Positions 39,064 to 49,152 of a DNA stretch of 64,000 bases are shown one piece after another. How positions within the stretch are numbered: the stretch's first letter is position 1; every line of letters begins with the position of its first letter. The position numbers were made by a program, and so were the translations under genes. The stretch spans positions 62,001 through 126,000 of the forward strand of contig NZ_CP028884.1 of the NCBI RefSeq assembly GCF_003606285.1, read 5' to 3'. This DNA comes from Borrelia turcica IST7 (lineage in GTDB: Bacteria; Spirochaetota; Spirochaetia; Borreliales; Borreliaceae). The notes under the pieces were generated by a model, which did no database searches, was not told where the DNA came from, and saw only the letters and a program-made list of their open reading frames with translations.

Positions 39064-39976
39064 AGCTTTTATATCTCTTAAGCTCATCTAAAATTTTTAA
39101 GTAACTTTTATATCTATCTTCTGAAACTTTAAATCCAATTTGAGTCATTATAAAGCAATTTGGCTCATTTATATGTAAGCAAGAATTAAACCTGCATAAA
39201 TCATTTAAACCCCTAAATTCTCTAAAGCAATGCTTAAGTTTCAAATAGTCTAAGGTTTCAATCCCAAACTCTTTAACGCCTGGAGTATCCATTACTATTC
39301 CATTATCTGAATGAAAAGCCATAGCATAAACTGTAGTATGTCTTCCTCTAGCATACTTATAAGATATTTCATTTATAGCCTGTGCCGCATTTAAATCAAT
39401 CAAATTTATAAGTGAAGATTTCCCTACTCCAGACTGTCCAATAAAAGAAGTTTTAAAATCCTTAATAATTGATTTTAATTCTTCAATACCCTGTAAAGTA
39501 ACAGCAGAAGTTTGAATAACTCTATATCCTAAATCTTCATAAATTTTAATCAAAGTTGCAGCTCTCTTAGTTATGCCTTCATCAACTTTATTTAGCAAAA
39601 TAATCGGAGTAATCCCTTGATCCTCAGCAACTATTAATATCCTGTCAATAAATGAATTTTTTATCTCAGGAAGTGAAGCAGAACTAACAATTAAAATACT
39701 ATCAATATTTGATACAATAACTTGCCTAAGACCAGCCTTTTTATTATAACGCCAAAAAATATTTCTGCGTTCCAATCTCTCTTTAATATATACCTTACAC
39801 TCGTCATAAATATCTCCTAACACAAAATCACCAGGTACCAAAGGACTATATTCCTTATTTTGAATATTTAAAACCTTACCCTTAATAACTCCTTCATAAA
39901 TTAAATTGGTCTTAACTTCGATAATAGAATAAATGTTATTAACACCCCAGAGAACTTCAAATTTAAGGTCATTCAA
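39053..39976 (-). CDS. rsgA: Ribosome biogenesis GTPase RsgA
   Basis: 307 residues with the circularly permuted GTPase order: G4 LLNKVDEG first, then G1 [15 protein letters not shown]2-like region GRHTTVYA and G3 DTPGVKEFG. An OB fold precedes it and a zinc knuckle follows ([14 protein letters not shown]). RsgA checks 30S maturation. The start overlaps the murI stop by four bases. Confidence 0.94.
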   Translation of the reverse strand: MNDLKFEVLWGVNNIYSIIEVKTNLIYEGVIKGKVLNIQNKEYSPLVPGDFVLGDIYDECKVYIKERLERRNIFWRYNKKAGLRQVIVSNIDSILIVSSASLPEIKNSFIDRILIVAEDQGITPIILLNKVDEGITKRAATLIKIYEDLGYRVIQTSAVTLQGIEELKSIIKDFKTSFIGQSGVGKSSLINLIDLNAAQAINEISYKYARGRHTTVYAMAFHSDNGIVMDTPGVKEFGIETLDYLKLKHCFREFRGLNDLCRFNSCLHINEPNCFIMTQIGFKVSEDRYKSYLKILDELKRYKSYAR

Positions 39977-40734
39977 TCAATTATTCCTTTAAATTGAAGA
40001 CTATATTTTTCACAAAAACTTTTATAAAAACACAAATTTTCATCTTTTGTTAAATAAAAGTAATTTGTAAAAGCATCATCACTATCAGTAATTTTTACCG
40101 TCCTAGCAAGTTCATTTGCTACAGCTGCACGATTTTCATAAATAGGAATTTCTAAAAAATTTTCAATCATATCTTTAATATGCAAATAATGAGTACACCC
40201 TAAAAAAATTACATCTCGTCTGCTGGCTTTAACCTCTATTTTTAAGGATTCCAAACATCTCAATGCATGATCTTTAAACCTATCTCCATACTCTACAAAA
40301 TTTATAAGTTCTCCGGCAGTCCTTAACATTAAATCACCATGTAATCTCTTTTCATTTTGAACAAATTCGCTATTAATAGTAGTATCCGTTGCTATTAAAA
40401 TAACCTTTTTGGATACTAGTTCTTCTACTAAACTAATTGAAGGCAAGGTATATATTACAGGAAAAGTAAAATCTAACTTACCATATGTAATAACAGATGC
40501 TGTATTACAGGCAAAAACAATCGAAGAAATATTACAAATTTCTCTCAATTTTAAAATTAGTTTTAGTATCTCTTTTAAAAGAAACTCTGAAGTCTTCTCC
40601 CCATAAGGAAAATTTTTATTATCCGCAATATAAACATAGTTTTGCTTACTAAGTCTACTTTTTATATACTCAAAATAAGATAATCCACCTATCCCTGAAT
40701 CAAAAATAACTACCACATCTTTTAAATTGCTCAT
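39973..40734 (-). CDS. murI: Glutamate racemase
   Basis: 253 residues. [13 protein letters not shown] (about 11-23) carries the conserved start, and the two catalytic cysteines lie in VFACNTASV and LGCTHYLHI. It supplies D-glutamate for peptidoglycan; Borrelia peptidoglycan contains ornithine but still needs D-Glu. Its promoter is well formed (40753-40781). rsgA and mutS2 follow in one operon. Confidence 0.94.
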   Translation of the reverse strand: MSNLKDVVVIFDSGIGGLSYFEYIKSRLSKQNYVYIADNKNFPYGEKTSEFLLKEILKLILKLREICNISSIVFACNTASVITYGKLDFTFPVIYTLPSISLVEELVSKKVILIATDTTINSEFVQNEKRLHGDLMLRTAGELINFVEYGDRFKDHALRCLESLKIEVKASRRDVIFLGCTHYLHIKDMIENFLEIPIYENRAAVANELARTVKITDSDDAFTNYFYLTKDENLCFYKSFCEKYSLQFKGIID

Positions 40735-40752
40735 AGTCTTGTTTTAAATTTA

Positions 40753-40781
40753 AGTATAGATATTAATTTATTTTCTTTCAA
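40753..40781 (-). promoter_or_regulatory. Sigma-70-type promoter of murI
   Basis: TTGAAA (40781-40776), 17-base spacer, TATACT (40758-40753), 19 bases before the ATG. A strong match to the consensus. Confidence 0.7.
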
Positions 40782-40832
40782 TAAGCACAAATATTAAGAA
40801 CACTGTATGCTAAAACTACTATATATTTAAGC

Positions 40833-40838
40833 TATAAT
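40833..40838 (+). promoter_or_regulatory. -10 box of asnS
   Basis: TATAAT 36 bases before the asnS ATG on the plus strand. No convincing -35 is seen at 17 bases. Divergent with the murI promoter. Confidence 0.5.
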
Positions 40839-40874
40839 AATTATAAATTAAGTTAAGTTATATTAAGAGGAAGT

Positions 40875-42260
40875 ATGTACAAAAGTATAAAAGATATTCT
40901 AGACAACCCTATAATAGAGAGTGAAATTACAGTAAAAGGATGGATTAGGACAAAACGTAGCAATGGTAAAATTTCATTTGTCGAAATCAATGACGGTTCA
41001 AATATTAAAGGAATTCAAGCGGTCATTGATGAAGAAGATTCTAACTTTCAAGAGAAAGAACTTAAAAGGCTTGCAACAGGAGCCAGCATATCCTTAACGG
41101 GAATTCTAATTTTAAGTCCTGCAAAAGGACAAACACACGAAATTAAAACGATAAGCTTCAATATAATTGGAGAAGCAGATCAAGAAACATATCCTTTACA
41201 AAAAAAAAGGCATTCCTTTGAATTCTTAAGAGAAATTCCTCATTTAAGAATACGAACTAACACATTTGGAGCTGTTGCCAGAGTTAGGAATCAAGTTTCT
41301 TACAAAATTCATGAATACTTTCAAAAAAATGGATTTGTATATGTAAATACTCCAATAATCACATCAAATGATGGAGAAGGATGTGGAGAGATGTTTCGAG
41401 TTTCCACTCTAGACCTTAAAAGTATTTCAAAGGGTAAAGAAATTGATTTTAAAGACGATTTTTTTGGAAGAGAAGTATTCCTTGATGTAACTGGTCAACT
41501 ACATGGCGAAGCCTATGCAATGGCCTTATCAAAAATATATACATTTGGCCCAACATTTAGAGCAGAAAATTCTAATACAACACGCCATGCTTCAGAATTC
41601 TGGATGATTGAACCTGAGATAGCATTTTGTACACTTGAAGATAATATTAAATTAGCAGAAGATTGCCTTAAATATATTCTAAGAGAAGTTCTAAATAATT
41701 GTAGTCAAGACATGGAATTCTTTGATAATTTTATTGAAAAGGGTTTAATAAAAAAAATTGAGAATGTAATAAACTCAAACTTTGAAGTTATTACCTACAC
41801 TCAAGCAATTAAGAAACTTGAAAATACAAATAAAGCATTTGAGACAAAGCCTTATTGGGGAATAGATTTACAAACAGAACACGAAAGATACTTAACAGAA
41901 GAAATTTTCAAAAAACCTACGGTAGTTATTGATTATCCAAAAGAATTTAAAGCATTTTACATGAAAATGAATGAAGACAATAAAACTGTTAAAGGAATGG
42001 ACATTTTAGTTCCACGTATCGGAGAAATTATTGGGGGTAGTGAAAGAGAAGATAATTTAGAGAAATTGAATAAAAGAATAAAAGAGCTAAATTTAGATGT
42101 TGAAACTCTTAATTGGTATTTAGACTTAAGGAGATTTGGGTCAACTCCTCATTCTGGGTTTGGGCTTGGACTTGAGAGATTGGTGCAATATGTAACGGGA
42201 ATGGTTAATATTCGAGATGTAATACCATTTCCAAGGACTCCTAAAAATATTTGCTTCTAA
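40875..42260 (+). CDS. asnS: Asparagine-tRNA ligase
   Basis: 461 residues. An N-terminal OB-fold anticodon domain (VKGWIRTKRSNGKISFVEIN) is followed by the class II catalytic core with motif 2 FGPTFRAENSNTTRHASEFW and motif 3 GFGLGLERLVQYVTG. The TRHASEFWMIEPE segment fits AsnS. AAGAGGAAGT precedes the ATG. The exported protein at 42281 follows by 20 bases. Confidence 0.96.
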   Translation: MYKSIKDILDNPIIESEITVKGWIRTKRSNGKISFVEINDGSNIKGIQAVIDEEDSNFQEKELKRLATGASISLTGILILSPAKGQTHEIKTISFNIIGEADQETYPLQKKRHSFEFLREIPHLRIRTNTFGAVARVRNQVSYKIHEYFQKNGFVYVNTPIITSNDGEGCGEMFRVSTLDLKSISKGKEIDFKDDFFGREVFLDVTGQLHGEAYAMALSKIYTFGPTFRAENSNTTRHASEFWMIEPEIAFCTLEDNIKLAEDCLKYILREVLNNCSQDMEFFDNFIEKGLIKKIENVINSNFEVITYTQAIKKLENTNKAFETKPYWGIDLQTEHERYLTEEIFKKPTVVIDYPKEFKAFYMKMNEDNKTVKGMDILVPRIGEIIGGSEREDNLEKLNKRIKELNLDVETLNWYLDLRRFGSTPHSGFGLGLERLVQYVTGMVNIRDVIPFPRTPKNICF

Positions 42261-42280
42261 TAAAGAGTTAGGAGAAAGGA

Positions 42281-42865
42281 ATGAAAGGAAAAATTTTATG
42301 TACAATAATATTACTATCACTATCAGATTTAATGTTATTTTCAGAAGAATTAAAGGGTAATCTAAAACTATCGTCGGATGTAGAAAAAGAGCTCTTAGAT
42401 ATAAAATTAAATGAGAATAAAGAAGATACTAGCATTAATCAATCAACTGAAATTAAATATCCGCAAACACAAAAAATTTACAATTATGACCTTACGACAA
42501 AAAAAGATTCTAAAAAGATAGAGAAAAATTTATCATATAACAAACATGAAAATGCAAAAATTACTGCAAATAATAACATAGAAATAAGGCAATCAAGTAA
42601 AATACAATATCCAAAAGACAGAGTAAATATACGAGAAGAACATTCAGGTAAAAATACATGGTACAACATTAAAGTTTATCCAAATTATAACAATGACAAC
42701 TTTAAAAAAATAAAAACAATAAACGCAATAAATAGTAAAATGAAAACAAAAATAAACAAAAATTTTGCTTTAATTGGTCCAATATTAGAAGATAATTTAG
42801 GAAAAATAACAAAAACATTAGCAACAAAAGGGTATAGTGAGTTAGAATACATAAAAATTGAATAA
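42281..42865 (+). CDS. Exported protein with a C-terminal SPOR-like domain
   Basis: 194 residues: a signal peptide (about 1-21, ending LMLFSEE), a low-complexity Lys/Asn/Ser-rich middle (about 25-120) and a C-terminal block of about 70 residues. That block reads YNIKVYPNYNNDNFKKIKT, then FALIGPILEDNLGKI and KGYSELEYIKIE, which resembles a SPOR domain (peptidoglycan-binding at division sites: YxVQVGxF ... VxVGPF ... GY). The match is weak and by eye. GGAGAAAGG precedes the ATG. The stop lies three bases from the convergent phosphoribosyltransferase stop. Confidence 0.62.
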   Translation: MKGKILCTIILLSLSDLMLFSEELKGNLKLSSDVEKELLDIKLNENKEDTSINQSTEIKYPQTQKIYNYDLTTKKDSKKIEKNLSYNKHENAKITANNNIEIRQSSKIQYPKDRVNIREEHSGKNTWYNIKVYPNYNNDNFKKIKTINAINSKMKTKINKNFALIGPILEDNLGKITKTLATKGYSELEYIKIE

Positions 42866-42867
42866 AC

Positions 42868-43458
42868 TTAAATTTTTTTTGACAAAAACTTTAAAATGTC
42901 ACTCAATTCATCATCTATCTTTTCAAAATTTAGTTTATGTTCATTTTCTGTTAAGCCTAACAGTTCATGATTACGATAATGAATCCAAGTGTTTACTTCT
43001 GTATTTGAATACTTATTCACATAATAATCGGGCTCATATTTTACATCCCCTCTATGTTTATAATCATAAACAGCAATTTTAATATTTTGACTATCTATTC
43101 CTCTATTTAGAACCTCTTCCTTCAAATACATAATTGTACGACCAGTATCAAAAATATCATCAACAAATAAAACATTATCCCCTGTTCTTAAATATTTAGG
43201 GTCATAAGTCCATCCATCTATCATTATCTTTTTCTGATCATTATAAACATCATAAGATCTTGCTACAACAGCAGCATAAAGAAGGGGTTTTTCAATCTTA
43301 ATAAATTTAAAGAATTCACTAATAATATTACCAAGATAAGCCCCTCCTCTTAAAGAGACATAAATAATATCAGGAATAAATCCATCTTTATATATTTTAT
43401 AAGCAAGCTTGATTCCATTTATTCTTATTTCTTCATAAGAAATGAACTTTTTCTTCAA
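42868..43458 (-). CDS. Phosphoribosyltransferase-family protein
   Basis: The PRPP-binding motif NVLFVDDIFDTGRTIMYL (about 113-130) and an upstream Arg-Gly pair in YVSLRGGAYLGN identify a type I PRTase. The overall length (196 residues) suits hypoxanthine/xanthine-guanine-type enzymes; purine salvage matters in Borrelia, but substrate is not certain. The frame opens at a GTG (43461) only two bases from GAGGTG; the TTG at 43458 has five bases of spacing and I prefer it. A 17-codon leader frame upstream ends on this TTG. Confidence 0.85.
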   Translation of the reverse strand: MKKKFISYEEIRINGIKLAYKIYKDGFIPDIIYVSLRGGAYLGNIISEFFKFIKIEKPLLYAAVVARSYDVYNDQKKIMIDGWTYDPKYLRTGDNVLFVDDIFDTGRTIMYLKEEVLNRGIDSQNIKIAVYDYKHRGDVKYEPDYYVNKYSNTEVNTWIHYRNHELLGLTENEHKLNFEKIDDELSDILKFLSKKI

Positions 43459-43508
43459 CACAACACCTCAGAAAATACATAAAAATTAATATTTACACAA
43501 AAAATCAT
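43455..43508 (-). CDS. Possible 17-residue leader peptide before the phosphoribosyltransferase
   Basis: ATG at 43508 with AGGAG nine bases upstream opens a 17-codon frame whose stop (TGA, 43457-43455) overlaps the TTG start of the next gene as TTGA. Such an overlap is typical of translational coupling. Its reality is uncertain, since short frames arise easily. Confidence 0.28.
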   Translation of the reverse strand: MIFCVNINFYVFSEVLC

Positions 43509-43681
43509 TACATGTCACTCCTATTAATCTTATTTACTATTAAAATCAAAAAGTCTTACAAGAATAAACTCATCCCCTACTCAATCTCTTAATTTATATC
43601 AGATAAGCTTTTAAATTAATTATCTATTATAACTCAAATTGAGTTACTTAAACATAAAACTCAAAAAAATATATAAAATTG

Positions 43682-43715
43682 AATAGACCTAAAGAACTAA
43701 ATCTCTAAGTCTATT
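43682..43715 (-). terminator. Terminator of htrA
   Basis: On the minus-strand RNA, 43715-43703 pairs with 43694-43682 over 13 positions (11 Watson-Crick, two G-U) around an eight-base loop, followed by a U-rich tail. It begins 18 bases after the htrA stop. The G-U pairs exist only on this strand, which supports the direction. The rest of the 274-base gap to 43459 contains only the possible leader peptide. Confidence 0.72.
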
Positions 43716-43732
43716 TATCAAAATAAATTTTA

Positions 43733-45160
43733 TTAGAAAGAGACTTTTAAAGTTTGACCACCTCTTAATATACTATAAGTATTTTTCCCAAATTCAATTG
43801 CATCATAAAAATCCCTTAAACTCTTAATATTTTTTGAATTAACAGCTGTAATTACATCCCCTGTTGAAATTTTAGCACTCTTCCCTAAACTCTTATCAAC
43901 ATTATCAACAACAACTCCATTGATCCAATTTCTTAACCCAAGTTGTGCTTTAGCATCACTAGTTAAAGGATAAACAACAAACCCTGGCACCAATTTGCCG
44001 TTTGATAAAATCTCCTTATCATCCGGTCTCACAGCAAGTACAACTTCTATTTTTTTCGTCTCTCCCTTTCTTAAAACCTCAATTTCAACCTTTTCTCCCG
44101 CATAAAAATCACTAAGATAATGTACAACATCTTGAGAAATATTCATTGCTACCCCATTTACCTTGCTAACTATATCACCCGGCTTAAGTCCCACTTTTAA
44201 AGCAGGTGAACCCACATAAATATTTACAATCATTGCAGATGAGACAGATTCATCATCATAACCTAAGCTTTTAAGAACTTCCATATCTTTTTCTCTATAA
44301 TTATAAAAAGAAACCCCAAGCCAAGCTGATTCAATCTTCTTTCCACTAATAAAAGCATCCACAATATTTTTAGCGTTATTAATAGGAACAGCAAATCCAA
44401 GTCCAACATTGCCTCCAGAAGGAGAAGATATCCATGTATTAATACCAATAACTTCACCCCTAATATTTACAAGAGGCCCTCCAGAATTACCACGATTAAT
44501 GGCTGCATCTGTCTGTATAAATAAATTTCTCGCCTTCAAATTAGGATTTGCTGAACGATGAAGACCGCTTACAATACCTGCAGTAACCGTAAAACTAAAT
44601 TGATGAGGGCTTCCAACGGCTATAACCCAGTCCCCTACCTCAAGTCCATCGCTATCCCCAAGTTCAGCTATTCTAATTTCTGAATCATCAGCCTCAAAAC
44701 TAATAAGTGCAAGATCCTTTTTATCATCCTTACCTACCAGTTTTGATTTATAAGTCTTATTACCATAAGTTCCAATTTCAAATTCAATAGCCTTATCTAC
44801 AACATGGCTATTTGTAAGAACATAAAATAAATTTGACTTCTTAGAATCTTTTCCAATTATTATCCCAGAACCAGCCCATTTAGCTTTCCTTTCAATATTA
44901 AATCCTGGCATATCAAAAAAGAAAAAATGAAAAGGATCTCTTTCCTTAATTACTCCAGTAGCATAAACTTCTACCGTAGACGGCAAAATTTTCTTAGAAG
45001 CTTTTCTAAAAGAATTTTGAAAAGATTCTAGAGCATCTCCTTTCTCTTGTGCAAAAACAATAGTATTTTTATCAGGTCTTAAATAGTGTATTCCAATAAC
45101 AAATCCAATACCTAAAGCTAAAAAACTAACACAAAATATAGAAAAAAAATTTTTCTTCAC
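43733..45160 (-). CDS. htrA: HtrA/DegP serine protease
   Basis: A periplasmic protease-chaperone. The catalytic triad is visible: His in [10 protein letters not shown], Asp in [11 protein letters not shown] and Ser in GNSGGPLVN. Two PDZ domains follow (about residues 270-360 and 375-470). The frame opens at 45184, but the best start is the GTG at 45160, six bases after GGAGGTG; the protein then begins [20 protein letters not shown], a proper signal sequence or anchor, with 475 residues. In Lyme Borrelia HtrA cleaves host matrix and bacterial proteins. It is followed by a clear terminator. Confidence 0.93.
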   Translation of the reverse strand: MKKNFFSIFCVSFLALGIGFVIGIHYLRPDKNTIVFAQEKGDALESFQNSFRKASKKILPSTVEVYATGVIKERDPFHFFFFDMPGFNIERKAKWAGSGIIIGKDSKKSNLFYVLTNSHVVDKAIEFEIGTYGNKTYKSKLVGKDDKKDLALISFEADDSEIRIAELGDSDGLEVGDWVIAVGSPHQFSFTVTAGIVSGLHRSANPNLKARNLFIQTDAAINRGNSGGPLVNIRGEVIGINTWISSPSGGNVGLGFAVPINNAKNIVDAFISGKKIESAWLGVSFYNYREKDMEVLKSLGYDDESVSSAMIVNIYVGSPALKVGLKPGDIVSKVNGVAMNISQDVVHYLSDFYAGEKVEIEVLRKGETKKIEVVLAVRPDDKEILSNGKLVPGFVVYPLTSDAKAQLGLRNWINGVVVDNVDKSLGKSAKISTGDVITAVNSKNIKSLRDFYDAIEFGKNTYSILRGGQTLKVSF

Positions 45161-45218
45161 TTTAAACACCTCCATATTATTCAATCAAATCTTTTAAATA
45201 ACTCTTACTTAACATTCA

Positions 45219-45971
45219 TTAAATTTTACTTAAAATTAAAGGAACACCATCAACTACAGCAACAGTATGCTCAAAATGAGCAGAACAACTAAAATCAGAT
45301 GCAAAAACTGTCCAACCATCCTTCTTAACAGAAACTTTATGGCCCCCTAAATTCACCATTGGTTCAATTGCCAATACCATTCCTTCCTGAATTCTAACAT
45401 TCTTAAAAAAAGGAGCATAATAATTAGGCACACTTGGCTCTTCATGTAAAGCAAAGCCAACCCCATGACCTGTGTAATCTCTAACTATTCCAAACCCAAA
45501 TGGTTTAATATAATTTTCTATAGCTCTTGATATATCTAAAATTCGATTACCAACCTTCATCTCCGAAATTCCTCTATAAAGAGCCTCTTCTGTTACCTCT
45601 AATAATTTACTAATCTCAGGTTTCACTCGGCCTACCTTGAAAGTCTTAGCCATGTCACTGTAAAACCCATCCAAAATAACCCCACAATCAATACTAACAA
45701 CATCACCTTTCCTAAGCTTTCTTACGCCTGGAATTCCATGAATAACTTCTTCATTTACAGAAGCACAAATAACGCCCTTAAACCCATTATACCCTTTAAA
45801 AGCAGGCTTAGCTCCATTACTAGCAATAAAACTGCTAGCAACAGCATCAAGGTCTTTAGTACTCATTCCAGGAACAATATTTTGTTCAACCTCTAAAAGA
45901 GTTTGAGCTAAAAGTTTCGCCGATGCCTTTATTTTCTCAATATCTTTTCTACTCTTTAACCTTAAACCCAA
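45219..45971 (-). CDS. map: Methionine aminopeptidase, type I
   Basis: 250 residues. Metal ligands: DCGVILDGFYSDMAKTF (two Asp), GHGVGFALHEEPS (His), MVLAIEPMV (Glu) and FEHTVAVV (Glu). It removes N-terminal Met after the deformylase whose gene begins this window. It sits two bases after the TPR gene's stop, in one operon ahead of htrA. Confidence 0.95.
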   Translation of the reverse strand: MGLRLKSRKDIEKIKASAKLLAQTLLEVEQNIVPGMSTKDLDAVASSFIASNGAKPAFKGYNGFKGVICASVNEEVIHGIPGVRKLRKGDVVSIDCGVILDGFYSDMAKTFKVGRVKPEISKLLEVTEEALYRGISEMKVGNRILDISRAIENYIKPFGFGIVRDYTGHGVGFALHEEPSVPNYYAPFFKNVRIQEGMVLAIEPMVNLGGHKVSVKKDGWTVFASDFSCSAHFEHTVAVVDGVPLILSKI

Positions 45972-45973
45972 AT

Positions 45974-47629
45974 TTATTTTCTTTCCTTAAATACTTCTAT
46001 CATATTCATATAAACTTTACTCTCATTGGTTTCATAAAAACTATGAGAAGTTAAAATAGATTCTCGTCCTTCTTCAAATTTACCTAAATAAAGATAATTA
46101 ATACCCCTCTTTAAATATACCTTTGCTACACTCTCTCGTTCTTCCAAACTCATTCTATTCTTATCATCTAGATTAAAAGGCAAAAAAGAAACCGCTTTCT
46201 TAAAACATCCTTCAGCTTCCTTATAATCTTTTTGATAAAATTGCAAAATTCCAAGATTATAATACACACCATACAAATGCTTACCTACTTGATTCTCAAA
46301 AATTACCTTTTCTGAAGAATTTAAGTCTTTCTTTAGAAAATCATAATAAAACTTATAAAAGTAATACCAATTATGTGCATCATCAACAGGATTATAAATC
46401 TTAAAAAATAAATCCAAGTCCTTTAGGTCAGAATACAGAAGTAAATTCCAAGACAAAAGTTGTGCAATATCAGAACTATAATTTGACCTATAAAATAAAC
46501 GCCACAAAAAAGATTTCTTAGCCTCGTAATCAAGGTTTGAATAATTTAATACAAAGTAAAGCTTAAAAAATAAAGGATCGTCCTTATACTTTTTTGCAAT
46601 TTCATTTGCATTAAAATAATCATTAGCTTCAAAATATGTACTAGCTAAATAATAATTCATTACTTTATTATCTTTAAACTTTTCATTCGCTTTATTTAAA
46701 TAAGCAATCGCTCGTTTGAGGTCATTCTCCTTCTTAGCAATAAATGCCAATCCAAGATAAATCATCATACTGTAATCAGGAAACCTAGTATAAAGTTTTA
46801 AATATTCAGCCTTAGCTTTATAAAGATCACCCTTCTTAAGATATGCATCTGCTAGTAAAAACATCAAACTCGGTTCATTATTATCATCAATAAGCTTAAG
46901 GTTGGCAATAGTAAAATCCAAATTATCAAGACCATAAGAAATATAAGCAAGTTCCTTAGCAAAATCTTTATCTTCTTTTATTTTTAAAAGTATTTCCTTG
47001 GCAGAAGATAAATCTTTATTCTCTATATATAAAAGCATTGCATTAATTAAAAACGCATTATTCCTAAGATTTAAACCTATGTTCTTAAAAATAGAAGCAT
47101 CCTTTTCTTTTTCTATCTTTTTTAAAAAATCTTTAACACTTTTTAAATTATCATTCAAAGTTAAACTTTTAATAAAAGCTTCATCATACAAGTATTTATA
47201 TTCTTCATGTTCAAAAAGATATTGCTGTGCAATATCACAAGCCTCTGTAACAGAGCCCACTTTTAATTTAGAATATACTTCAAGAGCCCTAAGCTTTAAA
47301 TTGCCAGGCAAACTCTTAACTCCTAGCTCAACAATATCTCTCATTAATAAATAATCCTTAATTTTAAGAGAATAAAGCTTTACTCTCTTAATTAAAGAAA
47401 TCCATTTAAACTCAGTATCCGCATAAGATGAAGATAATCTTATTACTCTCTCAGCACCGTATAAATTATTTTTCAAAAGATGATTATCAACTTCCACAAT
47501 AAGCTCATTAAAATCTCTTTGACCCTTTAACATATATAAAATATATGGATTTGAGTTAAAATAAAAAACACCTAATACAAGAATGATTAAAAATGTAAAA
47601 ACAAACATCAATTTTTTATTTATTCTCAA
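45974..47629 (-). CDS. Membrane-anchored TPR protein
   Basis: 551 residues. An N-terminal span (about 7-24, KLMFVFTFLIILVLGVFYF) anchors a long helical domain with many TPR-like pairs, for example DLKRAIAYLNKANEKFKDNK and YYNLGILQFYQKDYKEAEGC near residues 300 and 460. TPRs bind other proteins; partners are unknown. Its start overlaps the nusB stop by 14 bases. By synteny it is the B. burgdorferi TPR protein next to map. Confidence 0.85.
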   Translation of the reverse strand: MRINKKLMFVFTFLIILVLGVFYFNSNPYILYMLKGQRDFNELIVEVDNHLLKNNLYGAERVIRLSSSYADTEFKWISLIKRVKLYSLKIKDYLLMRDIVELGVKSLPGNLKLRALEVYSKLKVGSVTEACDIAQQYLFEHEEYKYLYDEAFIKSLTLNDNLKSVKDFLKKIEKEKDASIFKNIGLNLRNNAFLINAMLLYIENKDLSSAKEILLKIKEDKDFAKELAYISYGLDNLDFTIANLKLIDDNNEPSLMFLLADAYLKKGDLYKAKAEYLKLYTRFPDYSMMIYLGLAFIAKKENDLKRAIAYLNKANEKFKDNKVMNYYLASTYFEANDYFNANEIAKKYKDDPLFFKLYFVLNYSNLDYEAKKSFLWRLFYRSNYSSDIAQLLSWNLLLYSDLKDLDLFFKIYNPVDDAHNWYYFYKFYYDFLKKDLNSSEKVIFENQVGKHLYGVYYNLGILQFYQKDYKEAEGCFKKAVSFLPFNLDDKNRMSLEERESVAKVYLKRGINYLYLGKFEEGRESILTSHSFYETNESKVYMNMIEVFKERK

Positions 47630-48044
47630 ATGAACTCTCCATACTCTTTAATAAACCATCAAGTATTCCATTAACAAACTTATAAGAATTTTTACTACCA
47701 TACTTTCTGGCAATCAAAACAGCCTCATCTATTATAGTTCTTTTAGGCACTTTCAAATCTTGATATTTAAGTGAAAATACACTCATCCTCAATATAGCAA
47801 GGTCTACCTTATCCATACGCTCCAAACGCCAATTAAGAGAAATATCACTGATTAATTTATCAATAGATTCCAAATTATCATAAGTACCATTAACTAAAAC
47901 AGAATAAAATAATTTTAATTCTTCTATTTCTAATACATCTTCAAGGATAAAAATATCATAAATATTATCCTTTGCATTACGATTAATATCAATGCTGTAA
48001 ATCTTTTTAAAAGCTAATTCTCTAACCTTATATCTCAAGTTCAT
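47616..48044 (-). CDS. nusB: Transcription antitermination factor NusB
   Basis: 142 residues, all-helical. The N-terminal RYKVRELAFKKIYSID (with the Arg-rich RNA-binding start) and the C-terminal EAVLIARKYGSKNSYKFVNGILDGLL match NusB. It works with NusE/S10 at rRNA boxA sites. The final 14 bases overlap the TPR gene start. Confidence 0.93.
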   Translation of the reverse strand: MNLRYKVRELAFKKIYSIDINRNAKDNIYDIFILEDVLEIEELKLFYSVLVNGTYDNLESIDKLISDISLNWRLERMDKVDLAILRMSVFSLKYQDLKVPKRTIIDEAVLIARKYGSKNSYKFVNGILDGLLKSMESSFENK

Positions 48045-48065
48045 AACTAATAATAAGCATTATCT

Positions 48066-49076
48066 CTATTTTAGATCAGAGTCCAATATTTGAACGTTAG
48101 CAGATTTATTAAGTTTATCATACATATCTTGCTGCACCTTAGCAACAATTTGTTGTTGCTGAGCATTAACCATATTATTCTTTATAGCATCCTTTACAGT
48201 CATATCCACATTAGGAGATATTTTATCTTTAAGTCCCAAAAACTTTTGAGAATACATTTCAGTAACTTTAATTATATGAAAACCCTCTTTTGACGATATT
48301 GGTTGAGAAATATCTCCCTTATTAAGAGCAAAAACTTCTCTAACAAAATCTGCCCCAAGTACATTTTGTGCATTCTGCTCACCTCTTGCCAAGAACCCAA
48401 GATCACCATTCTTAGCCTTAGACCCCTCATCCTCTGAATATTTTCTTACAGCTTCCTCAAAGGTAATCTTTTTCGTTTTTATCTGATTCGTAATATCCTT
48501 TGCCTTAGTAAGAACATCCGATCTCTTTTTATCCTTAGAAGAAAAGAAAACATGACTTACTCTTGCTATATCCGGATTAACAAACTTGGTTTTATTAGCC
48601 TCATAATACTCAACCACTTCCTTTTCACCTGGTGTTTTTATTTCTGAAAATTTAGGCTGAGCAACTTTTAAAACCAATTTTTGAGCAGAAAGAGATCTCT
48701 TCATTGAAGACAAAAGTTCATTCCAATTCGTACCTTGCTTTTCTATCATTTGTTTAATTTGTTCATCTGTAAAAGTCGTAAGTCCAAATTGAGTTCTAAT
48801 CGTTTGCATAACCTCTGCTTCCTCAACTTTAATTCCTTGTTTTAAAGCCTCTTGACTAAAAAGAATATCAGCTATCAAGACCTGCAAAACCTGTTTTTTC
48901 TCAGCAATACTTAAATCTCGCCCCTGTGTTTTCTTTAAAGTATTCACTTTAGAATCAAATTCTGTTTTAGTAATAATTTCATTACTGTGCAAATTAACAA
49001 TCACAACAGGAGCATTTTGAGCAAAAGAATTTACCATTACCACAAAAATCAACAGAAAACATAAAAAATTACGCAT
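48066..49076 (-). CDS. PpiC/SurA-type peptidyl-prolyl isomerase, exported
   Basis: 336 residues: signal peptide (about 1-19, ending NSFAQ), a SurA-like N-terminal helical domain (about 25-150) and a parvulin domain (about 165-265) with ARVSHVFFSSKDKKRSD, YSEDEGSKAKNGDLGFLARG and SKEGFHIIKVTE. It helps outer-membrane proteins fold in the periplasm. It lies in front of nusB with 21 bases between. Confidence 0.9.
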   Translation of the reverse strand: MRNFLCFLLIFVVMVNSFAQNAPVVIVNLHSNEIITKTEFDSKVNTLKKTQGRDLSIAEKKQVLQVLIADILFSQEALKQGIKVEEAEVMQTIRTQFGLTTFTDEQIKQMIEKQGTNWNELLSSMKRSLSAQKLVLKVAQPKFSEIKTPGEKEVVEYYEANKTKFVNPDIARVSHVFFSSKDKKRSDVLTKAKDITNQIKTKKITFEEAVRKYSEDEGSKAKNGDLGFLARGEQNAQNVLGADFVREVFALNKGDISQPISSKEGFHIIKVTEMYSQKFLGLKDKISPNVDMTVKDAIKNNMVNAQQQQIVAKVQQDMYDKLNKSANVQILDSDLK

Positions 49077-49152
49077 AAACCAACCTTACATCAATAATCA
49101 AAATTTTAGCAAAACATTAAATTTAAATCTAGTTTTAAAATAATCAACATAC

